DNA from: Pratylenchus scribneri
Taxonomy: Eukaryota > Nematoda > Chromadorea > Rhabditida > Pratylenchidae
Direction of reading: 5' to 3'
Assembly (NCBI GenBank): GCA_030063045.1
Contig: JAQSEB010000132.1
Coordinates: 558,001-622,000, forward strand
Length of the DNA: 64,000 bases
In this document: positions 25,406 to 36,300 of the stretch, piece by piece
Layout: every line of letters starts with the position of its first letter
How positions within the stretch are numbered: position 1 is the first letter of the stretch
Notes under the pieces: model-generated
What the model saw: the letters and a program-made list of their open reading frames with translations, nothing else
Database searches by the model: none
Told to the model about the DNA's origin: nothing
Made by a program: the position numbers and the translations under genes

Positions 25406-26155
25406 CAGGGGTGTGCACGGGCCCAAGAAATCCGGGCCCGGCCCTGCCCGGGCCCACCCACACTCGGCCCGGCCCGGCCCGACGATTTTTTGCTTTGGCC
25501 CGGCCCGGCCCGGCCCGGCCCGGGCCGGGCCTGGGCCCGAAAGCCCGGGTAGTAAATTTAAAAAAAATTTTTCACCTTAAATTTTTAAAAAAATTTTTTC
25601 ACCTTAAATTTTTAAAAAAATTTTTTCATCTAAAATTTTTTGATAAATTTTTTCACCTAAAATTTTTTTGTATAATTTGATAACTCTTCGAAGCAAATTA
25701 ATAAAAAAATTGAAGTATTTAATACAGTTTTATATCTGTTTTTTGAGTAAACTGAGAAAAAGTGAAGGCTGAAGGGTCCCCTTTTTGGGTCATCAGGATT
25801 CGGGTTATGAATGGTCAATGTCAATCAGTAATAGTATATATATCCCAGGTAATCTAATGATCCTAACCATATTCCCTACACCAAAAATGGGACCCTTCAC
25901 ATTTCTTTCTCATCAAAAAATCGGATACAAAATGTACAAGTACTAAAATGGAAAAGAAATTGTGCAAAAATGATTAGAAAAAAATATTTAATTTAAAATT
26001 TCAAAAAAAAGTTTAAAATTTTTAATAAAAAAGTCATTTTTTGCGGATGAATTTCATGCCGGGCTTCCGGGCCTAAGCCCGGCCCGCTTCGATCCAGGCC
26101 CGGCCCGGCCCGCCACCAACTAGGCCCGGATCGGGCCGGCCCGTGCACACCCCTG
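25406..26155. mobile_element. hAT-like GC-rich foldback A3, perfect 8-bp duplication, nested insert
   Basis: The ends are CAGGGGTGTGCACGGGCC and GGCCCGTGCACACCCCTG. The perfect direct repeat GATGGAGA is at 25398-25405 and 26156-26163. The outer arms are GGCCC-rich; inside are 40-bp direct repeats of TTTTTCACCTTAAATTTTTA type. Its centre (25713-25944) is itself a foldback related to B2, so this is an insertion into an insertion. Confidence 0.92.
25713..25944. mobile_element. Nested B-type foldback inside A3
   Basis: The right end ATACAAAATGTACAAGTACT and the inner GTGAAGGCTGAAGGGTCCCC / GGGACCCTTCACATTTCT correspond to element B2. The left end (AGTATTTAATACAG) is more diverged. It lies at the centre of A3. 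Confidence 0.6.
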
Positions 26156-26521
26156 GATGGAGAATATTTTTTAAAAATGCTAAAACTATTTTTCACATTC
26201 TTAAATTTTTTTTGAATGTTTGAACCTATTTTCCTCATAATGGACAATAATTCTGATATTTACAGTTGGGAATGGTAATAATATAGTAATTTTATTTATA
26301 TAATCAATAATAAATATATAATATTTAAGAATTTTAGTTTTCCTTTATGGGAATTAAAGACAATGAAATTAATGTACAAGATTGCGATACGGAATGTGGA
26401 TAAGTAAAATTTTCATTATTTGTAAAAAATGCCGATTGAGCCTGATTTTGGTATATTCCAAAAAAAATGTCGATTTCATCCAAATATTCCGGTGATTACC
26501 TCTAGTTAGAATAGATATTCT

Positions 26522-27130
26522 GGTACTTTCCTGTTATCAGGGGGGCAAAGTGATTATCGGGGGGGGGGGGGGGCCGAGTGATTATCAGGGGGGCAAGGTG
26601 ATTATCAGGGGGGCAGGGTGATTATCAGGGGGGCAAGACGCAAGATCTATAATATATATAGGATGATTAAGATGAAGATGATGAAGATGATGATGAAGAT
26701 TAAGAAGATTAAGATGATGATGTTGAAGATGATGATGAAGAAGAAGATGATGATGAAGATCATGAAGAAGAAGATGATGATGAAGAAGATTATGATGATG
26801 AAGATGATGATGAAGATGATAAAGAAGATCATCTTCATATGAAGATGATGAAGAAGATGATGAAGATTAAGATGATGAAGATGATGATGTTGAAGATGAT
26901 GATGAAGAAGAAGATGATGATGAAGATCATGAAGAAGAAGATGATGATGAAGAAGATTATGATGATGAAGATGATGATGAAGATGATAAAGAAGATCATC
27001 TTCATCCTATATATTATAGATCTTGCCCCCCTGATAATCACCTTGCCCCCCTGATAATCACCTTGCCCCCCTGATAATCACTCGGCCCCCCCCGATAATC
27101 ACTTTGCCCCCCTGATAACAGGAAAGTACC
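26522..27130. mobile_element. Foldback B1 with G-run tandem repeats and GAT-rich core
   Basis: The ends are GGTACTTTCCTGTTATCAGG and its complement. The perfect 8-bp duplication GATATTCT is at 26514-26521 and 27131-27138. Just inside each end are three to four tandem GGGGGGCAAGGTGATTATCA units, one with a run of about 15 G. The interior is a roughly 170-bp purine-rich GATGAA/GATGAT tract present twice in direct orientation (about 26664-26833 and 26840-27002), unlike the inverted arms of the other elements. Confidence 0.92.
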
Positions 27131-27224
27131 GATATTCTATATCGAGTATATTGTAGATATCGTAATTAATTATTATGTATCGTAGTCTAATGTATTTAAT
27201 TTAAAAATATAGTAAAGTCAATCC

Positions 27225-27502
27225 TTAATGAATCTTACAATTTGTCATGATCAATGGATGTTTGCAGGCAATATTCATGAATCCATGGACGCCCGCTATT
27301 TTAATCAATTTTGCCGGCAATTCTACCATAAAATGATAGTCGGCCTTACCAAAGACATTAGTGAAAAACATAATTTGTAATTTAATTGCCACCATATTCT
27401 CTATAACAAATCGATGTTTTCGGAGTAATTTTTGGCGTCTTTCCTCATCTTGGCAATATCCATCCAAATATTCCTTTGTCAATAGCATGCCAGAAGTCAC
27501 AT
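27225..27502 (-). CDS. Terminal exon of an unrecognised gene
   Basis: A 92-codon frame opens after an acceptor (TTTTTCAG) and ends at 27225. It reads TSGMLLTKEYLDGYCQDEER, KHRFVIENMVAIKLQIMFF and MVELPAKLIKIAGVHGFMN. Codon use and length suggest real coding sequence. I could not find a convincing upstream exon before the next gene's stop at 27836. Family not recognised. Confidence 0.4.
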
Positions 27503-27835
27503 CTGAAAAATATTAAAATATTTATGGACAATAAAAATTTGATTAATTTTAATTTTTGATAGGCATATTTAACCATCTTGATAAGAAAAATTAAGCACAA
27601 AATATTCGATAAAAATCCAAATGGCCGTCAAAAATTTGAATATTTCCAATTTCCATAAGCTATTTTGCCTTTTTTAGTAATATTTTAATTAAAATATTTA
27701 AAATAATTTTTCCAAAAATATTTCAAAAAAAAAAATGAACTATTTATATAGAAAATTCAATTCTATTCTTGTGGATTGCAGAATTTTGAATAAAAATATT
27801 TTTATAATTTTAATTTTAATAATTTTTTTCATTCA

Positions 27836-30800
27836 TTAAAAAAATTTTTGACACAAACTCTCATCAAATGGCACTTCTGATTTGTGAATTTCATCCAAAT
27901 CCCTTATCATATTTTGGAATTGCTCGTTGTTTTTCAGTTCATTTTCCATATTTTGTATTGTAAAGATAAGATGCTGGCTTAAAACCAAAACTTTGCACAA
28001 TTCTTGAACGGGTCCAATTTCCATTTCTTTGCCAATTTCCATTTCTTTGCTTTTCCCCCTAATTTTTTTGAATATTTTTTCCAATGACAAAATTTTTTGA
28101 GTATTCATAGCAATGTCTGAAGTATTCCCTTCTTTAAGGAGTTCCTTTCTAAACAATTCCATCACAGTCGGTTGAAGTGTAGAGAAAAGTAGGTTCATCA
28201 TTCCCAGAAGAGAGCGAAGTGCCATAATGGATTGAATGATATGCCAATCGGTCAAATTGTCGTCCAATAAAAATTGTATAAAATCTTCCGCAAATCTTTC
28301 TGTAAATAAATGAAGATAAAAATTAAAAATGTCTTTTATATTTGTCGAACTTACCGGCAGTTTGATTATTGTCCAATTGTTGCTTTCGAAATTCGAAATC
28401 ATTGCTGGGCAATTTATTCACAATCCAATGCACATTTTCCATTTCTGCACCAACATTTTCGTCCATTCCCTTTTCACGAATATCAAAAGCCCATTTTATC
28501 AGATTTTTAGTTTTTACTGTTAAAAAGAGAACATTATTAAAATATACTTATTATCGAAATCCGACGAAAACGGACCATCGTATTTGTTTGTATACACCTC
28601 ATAGAAGGCTATATTCAATTCCGGTTGATTTTGTAATGAATGTGTTAACATAGTGCCGCGAACCGCTCTTTGGTAAAATTATTATATGATAATTTTCTTT
28701 TAAATAAATTAGGAGTAAACTTATCATTCGCCCGCAATCCTCCAATCCATAATAGGAAAATGTGCCCTGAATGTTCATCAAGTCCAAATCCATAATTTTT
28801 ATATTGATTTCACTGAACAAATTTTGCACTCGACAAAATACATCCAGCACACATCTGGCGGCTAGTGCCTGTCCTAAATCTGGCGAACTATCGCTATAGT
28901 TACTTTCCATTTCGCGGCAATCCAAGAGTTGTTTATGCAATTGCTGTTTATGATCATTCAATTCATGGAATCGCTGCCTTCGAACATCTGCATGTGCGAA
29001 GTTTCGTATTTTACTAGTATATTCTTTAGCATATTGTTCAATTGATTCCATTATTGAGTAGTAATCAAAGAAGTGAAGGATTTCAACTAAAACATGTTTT
29101 TGACTTCGGTAGTCCGAAAATAATTCAATATCAAAAATTGCATCACGGAAAAGTTCTTTGTGGAATACGTAAAATGTTTCAGGCGCTGAAAATAATTTTT
29201 AAATTTAAAAATATTTTTAAAAATTTTTCCTTTGTACATTATTTCAAAAATATTTTGTTGACAAAACTGTTTGTATTTTAAAAATGAAATGGGTAAAGAG
29301 CGTATAAATTTATTTAAAAAAAACAGTTAGTAATAATAAAAAGCTAAACCATTTTCTTGAATTCAAAAAAAATAAATTGGTTTACAATAAATTGCATATC
29401 ATTTTACAATGAAATATAAAACAGGTTTTAATTAAATTAAAGCCGGTTCTTGCTTGAAAAAATGAAACTAATTATGTCTTTTGTTGTTTAATAATAATTT
29501 TTTAATTTATTTAAAGTTTTTTGGATACCGATAAAGAACAAATTCGGAAATTCTTTCATCAATTTTTTGAACAGATGAACACCAAGAAGTTGCGACACCT
29601 TGTAATTAGCCCCGGTTACTGCTACAGATTTACTGCCATTCTTTTCCACAAAATTTTCATATTTGCAGACAAATTTTCCATTTCGATTTGACAATAATTT
29701 GTGCAAGATCACAGATTGCTGACTGTGCATTTCACGCTGGAATTTATTAAGAATTTTCGTAGGAAATTCGAACTGATGATTTTCTTTATCAAATTAATAT
29801 GTAAACTGATCTTTATTATATATTTACATTTAGGCAAAAACACATTTCAGTACTGAAATACATTTATTAAAAAACACATTTGCAGAATGAATTTCCGGAA
29901 TGAAACACATTTATGCAAAAACACATTTGCAGAATGAAACACATTTATGCAGAAACACATTTCTGGAATGAAACATATTTATGCAAAAACACATTTGCAG
30001 AATGAAACACATTTATGCAAGAAACATTTCCGGAATGAAACACATTTATGCAAAAACACATTTGCAGAATGAAACACATTTATGCAAAAACACATTTCTG
30101 GAATGAGACACATTTATGCAAAAACACATTTACTTAATAAAACACATTTATGCAAAAACACATTTCCTTAATAAAACACATTTATGCAAAAACACATTTC
30201 TGGAATGAAACACATTTATGCAAAAACACATTTCCGGAATTAAACACATTTATGCAAAAACACATTTGCAGAATGAAACACATTTATGCAAAAACACATT
30301 TGCAGAATGAAACACATTTATGCAGAAACACATTTATGCAGAAACACATTTCTGGAATGAAACATATTTATGCAAAAACACATTTCTGGAATGAAACACA
30401 TTTATGCAAAAACACATTTCCTTAATAAAACACATTTATGCAAAAACACATTTCTGGAATGAGACACATTTATGCAAAAACACATTTACTTAATAAAACA
30501 CATTTATGCAAAAACACATTTCCTTAATAAAACACATTTATGCAAAAACACATTTCTGGAATGAAACACATTTATGCAAAAACACATTTGCAGAATGAAA
30601 CACATTTATGCAAAAACACATTTCTGGAATGAAACACATTTATGCAAAAACACATTTCCGGAATGAAACACATTTATGAAAAAAAAAAAACATTTAAGAA
30701 ACGATTCTTAAATAAATTACTTGTTCTGATTAAAGCTTTCATTAATTGATAATTATGCTTTAAAAACCTTAACTAATACTAATGACATTTTGTTTTGAAA

Positions 30801-31712
30801 ATGACTCGACCATTAATTAATTAAATTTAAAATTTTCTTTCATTATAAATATAAATCTATGAAAAATTTATTTTAATAATATAAAAATTGTCAAAATTGG
30901 TACAACAAATTTCTTTATTCTAAATTAAAAATTTTCCCCCTACCTTGTATCTGTACACAAATCTGCCGACTTCTGGTTCATTATGCCGACAATAATTATC
31001 AGCGGATTCCATCCAAATTTGAGCAATTCTGGTGCCATCATCAAATTTTGAGAAAACAAATTTTTCATTTTTAGGCAAAATTCCAAAATTTTTCCACCGT
31101 TTTTGTTCAAAATCCATTGCCATATTCTTAAAATTTTTCAAAATCGTAATCTTCCTCCATAATAAAATTCATTCAGAAAAATATTTTCTAAACGCTAAAA
31201 TGGATGATAATGAATTCTTTATGAATCTTAGTAAACTCAATACCGAAATATATTATGGATAGTTTACACATATTTATAAAAATATTGACATTGCTCCTCT
31301 TACCAAGATGGTTAAATATGAGAGAAAAAATGGCACATTCATGTTTAACATACAAAATTACCCATAAAAAGATTTTGTTGAATAATCTTAAATCTTAATG
31401 GATTATCGGTGTATATAAATTTCAAACAAAGAAATTTCTAACCCGCAGAGTGCTGCTTTTTTGATGGGACGAGGTAGAGAAGAATGTGTAGAAAATGGAC
31501 TCGCGCAAATGAATTAACCAACAAATGCCAATTTCAGCCAATTTTACTGATTTATCCGAATCAATAGGTGCCATTTCATTAATTTGCAAGAAACTTTTGC
31601 CATCCATTGCATTGTTTAATTCCAATTCAATAGCATTAATTTGGGATGCGCCAATCTTAATAATAATAAGTAATCATAAAATTAATGCCATTAGTAATTG
31701 TTTTTCAAACAT
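27836..31712 (-). CDS. Unrecognised secreted-type protein, possibly decaying
   Basis: Candidate exons: 31712-31443, 31126-30944, 29736-29634, 29185-28721, 28665-28548, 28516-28355 and 28299-27836. Exon 1 looks like a signal peptide (MFEKQLLMALIL ... LLIIIKIGASQINA) but codon 13 is TGA (31674-31676). The alternative is a splice acceptor TATTATTAAG right after it, with the true start upstream. Other segments are FVFSKFDDGTRIAQIWMESA, VFHKELFRDAIFDIELFSDY and LLGMMNLLFSTLQPTVMELF. Exons 3 and 4 join if the donor is at 29633; otherwise the frame stops at 29488. Exons 5 and 6 join out of phase unless a weaker donor (GTCCGT) is used. A large minisatellite fills the intron between exons 2 and 3. Family not recognised. 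Confidence 0.45.
29836..30690. repeat. 34-bp minisatellite, about two dozen units
   Basis: The unit alternates AAACACATTTATGCAAAAAC with ACATTT plus a variable word: CTGGAATG, GCAGAATG, CCGGAATG, CTTAATA or ACTTAATA. The variants are not random: a run including the GAGAC variant and then the two TTAATA variants occurs near 30099 and again near 30455, so a block of about 356 bp has been copied. It lies in a 1.2-kb intron of the 27836-31712 gene. It is not a CRISPR: it is eukaryotic and the units are contiguous, with no unique spacers. Confidence 0.92.
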
Positions 31713-31788
31713 TTCCTGATTTGTTACTTAAAAATTTATCTAAACATTCATTTTTTTTAATTTTAAATTTTTTTTTCAAACAGTTTTT

Positions 31789-32241
31789 TTAATTTTCCCA
31801 AAATAAAGTTTTCATTAAATAAAAATTTTTTCCATATTCTGCTGGTTTAACCTTATTGTCCTCTGCATGCATTGTGACTTTCAGCAATTTTAACAAGGAT
31901 TGGGCTGAATGCCAACGCGATTGCAATTGGATTATGTTACAAATGTGAGATTGTGCCGCAGGAGTCAGTTTGGAATTCATCAAATATTCGGTGTATAATT
32001 TTTCCATTTCTTCATAAAAGTTTCCTTTTGACTTTAATTCAGCTGTAAAAAAAATAAATTTTAAAGATTTTTTAAAAATTTTTGAAAATATGAATTTTAG
32101 CGCCGATATTAATTTTGTTGTATTTTTGGGTAATATGCAAAGATTAATAGTTAAAATGGAATTGTTTAATATAATTATTACCTGCAATTGATTCTTTATT
32201 CTTCGATTTTCCTCCCTTCGATTTTGTGCCTTTTCCTTCCG
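31789..32241 (-). CDS. Small unrecognised protein, 3' exons
   Basis: Exons 32241-32182 (GTKSKGGKSKNKESIA, lysine-rich) and 32042-31789 join in phase. The second encodes GNFYEEMEKLYTEYLMNSKL, AAQSHICNIIQLQSRWHSAQ and the end MKTLFWEN-stop. The acceptor of the first exon (ACATAG) lies within the terminal bases of foldback D2, whose body occupies the presumed upstream intron. A possible first exon is ATGGTCGATGAAA just beyond the element near 32700, which would fit the phase but is only four codons long. No motif recognised. Confidence 0.45.
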   Translation of the reverse strand, partial: RKEKAQNRREENRRIKNQLQVIIILNNSILTINLCILPKNTTKLISALKFIFSKIFKKSLKFIFFTAELKSKGNFYEEMEKLYTEYLMNSKLTPAAQSHICNIIQLQSRWHSAQSLLKLLKVTMHAEDNKVKPAEYGKNFYLMKTLFWEN

Positions 32242-32688
32242 CTATGTAACGAAACCCCGAATCACGAAAACCCGAAATCAGGAAACACCGAAAAGGAGAA
32301 TGTGTCACGAAACACCGAAAATTCGAACTTGTGGGTAAATTTTTTGGATCAATATACCAATCGACACGTCTCGATGAGTTGATCCCGAATATGTTATTAG
32401 TTTTGTACAAAACTCAAAAATAAAAAAGTTATGGCCATAAAAGTTGCAAAAGCTATGATATAGTTTGACTTAAATGGCCATAACTTTTATATTTTTGAGT
32501 TTTGTGCAAAACTAATAACATATTCGGGATCAGCTCAACGAGACGCGTCTATTGGTATATCGATACAAAAATTTTATCCACAAATTCAAATTTTCGGTAT
32601 TTCGTGACACTTTCTCCTATTCGGTGTTTCGTGATTTCGGCGTTTCGTGATTCGGTGTTTCGTGATTTCGGGGTTTCGTAGTAGAGCC
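32239..32688. mobile_element. Foldback D2 built from CGAAACACC repeats
   Basis: The right end reads outward to GGTTTCGTAGTAGAGCC; the left end is a diverged complement. The arms are tandem variants of ACGAAACACCGAAAATC. Inside, both arms carry ATACCAATCGACACGTCTCG and AACTCAAAAATAAAAAAGTT, the core shared with other D elements. It separates the 31789-32241 exons from any upstream exon. Confidence 0.85.
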
Positions 32689-33303
32689 ACTTTCATCGAC
32701 CATGTCTTTAATAAGGGAAATTTTAGTACTTATTTTTTATGCTCTCTTAGGATTATGAATATGACTTTTGATTTTTTTATAATATGTTTGCCAGTTACAA
32801 CTAAAATTTACTTTCATAAGCCAAAACTGAGCTAGCTAAAAATAAAATATCTCTGCATGTCTGCCGCATTCTCTAAAATGTTTTTTTTGTATTTCTTTAT
32901 ATCCCCCTATCTAATATTTACTTTTTACTTTTCCTAATATCTATAATTAAAAAGTTCAAAATAGTGTGTTAATTCATTTTCCGCGCAGACATATTAATAT
33001 TGAAATCAATAGTTAAATAAATTAAAATAAAAAATTTCCTTACATTTTTGCTAGAGTTATTTTAAAAATTCAAAGTTATAATTGAAAATAATAAAAAATT
33101 TCAAAATGAGAATGATAACTCATCATCATCATTAATATATATAGTAGGACAAATTAGAAGAGAAAATTTCATTATTGATTAAATAATTTCAATTTAGATC
33201 CCTATCCATATAGGATATAGGCCCAATATACATATAAAATGTGAGAGGTGAATTCAAAAATTAAATGCAAGTAAAATGAAAAAAAACATAATTTAAATTG
33301 GCC
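32689..33303. other. Intergenic, no feature seen
   Basis: AT-rich sequence between foldback D2 and the 3' end of the 33304-39169 gene. No coding frame of note. Confidence 0.4.
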
Positions 33304-36300
33304 TCAAAAATAAAGACCTTTTTTTCTTTTGCCTTTATCCTTTTTATTTCTTTTGCCTTTAAACTTTATTTGTTCCTTTCTTTTTTCATTTTCTTCGATC
33401 AATTTTACCAATATATCCTCATCAAAATGGACCCCTTTTACCACTTTTCTCTCTGACTCTTTTTTCCCTGAGCGCAATTTTGGGGGCAATTTGGCCAACA
33501 GCTTGAAGTTTGGTGCAAATTTGTCAATATAGGTTAGGGGCTTTCGATAATTCTCAAGGAATACAGGAATTTGGCCCTTCTTATCACCATAGTTAATTTT
33601 ATAACGCCTATTTTGACAACTTCGTACCAACGCTTGAATGTTATCAATATTTTTCTTTACGTATACTTTGGCTTCAGGAATTTTTTTTCCCTTTCCCTTA
33701 TTCAATTTTTGACTGGTCTTCTTCACGTTCTCAACGCCTTCAGAAGTTGTTGCTATTTCTTTTTCCTTATCCGAATAGTATTTCTATAAAAATAAATTTG
33801 AATCTTTACATTCGCCCGGAAGCTTTTAATAGGGGCAATAAACTTCCTATGAGCTATGACTCCACCTGTAGCATTTTTTCAATTTCATCCTCGTCCCTAG
33901 CCAAATTGTAAAAAATATTGTCCATTTCAACTTCCACATTAAATTGCTCATCTTCATCCTCGTCTTCTTCTTGTTGTCCTCCTACATCAATATTTTCTTC
34001 TCCATCAACTTCCACTTCCCCTTCTTGTCCATTAGATACAACCAATGTTTCTAACCAAAATGACTTTTTTTCATTATCATTTGTAAATTCCAACAAAATT
34101 GTTTTGAATAAATGTGTTGGCACGGCCATCATTTTTCTTTTTCCAATTACCTTTTATTTTATTAATTAATAAAAAAAAATAATTTTTCTACAAAATCTAT
34201 TCCCAAATACTTTCTAGAAATTTCAATAAAAAATTAAAGTTTAAAAATAATTTTTATAAAAAAAGGATTTTTAATTTTATTTTTAACCTTATATTTCATT
34301 TGCCATTGACTAGTTTCTCTATTTTCATCAGGAATATACAAAGGACCAGTGTAAACATAGGCAGTTGATTTTTTATGTGCTGCTAGACATCTAAAAAAAT
34401 ATTCAAATATATTATATAAAATTTTAATGCTTAATTATTCCGCCATTTTCATTTATAAAAAAAATTAAATACGTCATTTTTGAATATACAAATCGGTTGA
34501 AAATTTATTCTAGTTTAAAACTGGTTTTTCTATTTAAAAATTATCTTGGTTAAAAAACCTGCTTCGGTCTAAAATACTTTTTCAATTTATAAGTTTTGAT
34601 TCAATTTAAAATTTATTGCAGTTTAGAAAATATTGAAAGGAAATTTTTTTTAAAATTCAATTTTATTAAAAACTTCAATTTTAAAATATATTACAGTTCT
34701 GAAAAATTTGGTTTAAACACAATTCTTGTTTAAAACCTGTTTCGGTATAAAAATCTTATTTAAAAATAGATTTGAGATTTGACTATTAGATTTTTTGATA
34801 ACATTCTAGTATTTCATATAAATATGAAATTTTTACAAGGCATATTCCTCAATCACTCTCCAATATCCCGAATTAATTTTTTGATCCTGTGGCACCGAAT
34901 TTGGATAAAGGAATGTTTCCTGCTCATCATTTTCTCTGTGTGCTCGGAAAGCTGCCAAATGTCCATGGTTCAATTTGAATTGTTTTTGCTTTAAAGAAAT
35001 TTTTACAAAATTTTTAAATTTAAAGAAATTTTTCAAATTTTTATTTTTTTTCTTATCTTTGCCCACTTTACAATTATTATTTCATTTTTTCTCTATAATT
35101 TTAATTTTTCATTTAATTTTAATCTAGTTATAATGGTAAATTTTCTCTATATAATAAAAAAATTAAATGGTCTTAAAAATTTCGAATTTATAAATTATAA
35201 ATGGAATAAAATGTTGAAAAAAAGTAGATAGACAAAAATGTTGAAAATGTCGAAAGGTTATTTTAACGGGTCAGCGGTTTGTCCCAAATCCATTCTCACT
35301 TTTGCAATGTTGTAATCCTCCTCTTCTGGTTGGAACATTTTTTCCAATTTAGGATCGGCAATCCAATTTAAATTTGGCCTTTCTATTGGATTTTTTGGAA
35401 AAACATTGTCATGAGTTAATCTTTCCAAAAGCCAATCGGCAACCAATTTTCGGGGATCATATTTCACCATATATCCCTAAAAAAATTGTTAAATAATTAA
35501 AATAATCAAGAAAATTTTATTAATTTTTTCCTTTTTTGGGATGAAACATAAAATTCTGAAGTCAAAATTTTTATTAATTAGAGAAAAAATTATAAAAAAT
35601 AAACATTCAATTTTGGATTAGGAATTCCCTTTAATTCAATTATGGCTTAGAATATTGCATCCCAGAAGAAACCAACCTTATAAATGCGAATATTTGGATC
35701 CATTTTTGCAATTTGTTGTTTCACAACAGGATTGATGGCTGTTGTTGGCACATTGTTATCACTATCTATTGCTAAAAAATATTTGGCAATTGTAAAATTT
35801 CACCAATAATTAAAATGATTCAGGCTTGAACATTGGCTAATTTGCTTCCCGGCGATTTTGCCGAGTTGCAATTCCATTAGTCAATGAATCAATTACAATA
35901 ATTTCTCTTAAATTCATATATTGGCTATTCAGTGGTATATTTTAATAATTATGACTTAATAAGTTTTTAACTAAATTATTGCCAAAAATTGTTAAAAAAT
36001 ATCACTAAATTGCGTATCATTTTTGCATTTATGTATGGCCATATCATGGCAAAAATTATTTATTTCAAAAATGTTCCACATATCATTTATTATATTAAGC
36101 TATAAAATTCACTTTAAATTTACAAATTGTTTCATTAATAATCGAATTATTACTCGCCATAATGCTAATTGTAAGACACAAATAAGCTAAACAAAAAATT
36201 TTACCAATTTTAAGTTCATGATGATCCCAATTTTGTCACTCATTAAAATTAAAAATTAAATATCTATTATGCAACAAGGTCTCCATCTCCCTAATATTAT

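Noticed and set aside
26618..27054. Met/Lys-rich and Phe/Ile-rich frames on opposite strands
   Set aside because: Pure products of the GAT/GAA tract in element B1.
30150..30425. 91-codon frame of repeated KHIYAKTHFWNET units
   Set aside because: A translation of the 34-bp minisatellite. The array lies in an intron of the opposite-strand gene and has no start context or partner exons.
29836..30690. CRISPR-like spacing of short repeats
   Set aside because: The units are contiguous with small variants, there are no unique spacers, and the context is eukaryotic.
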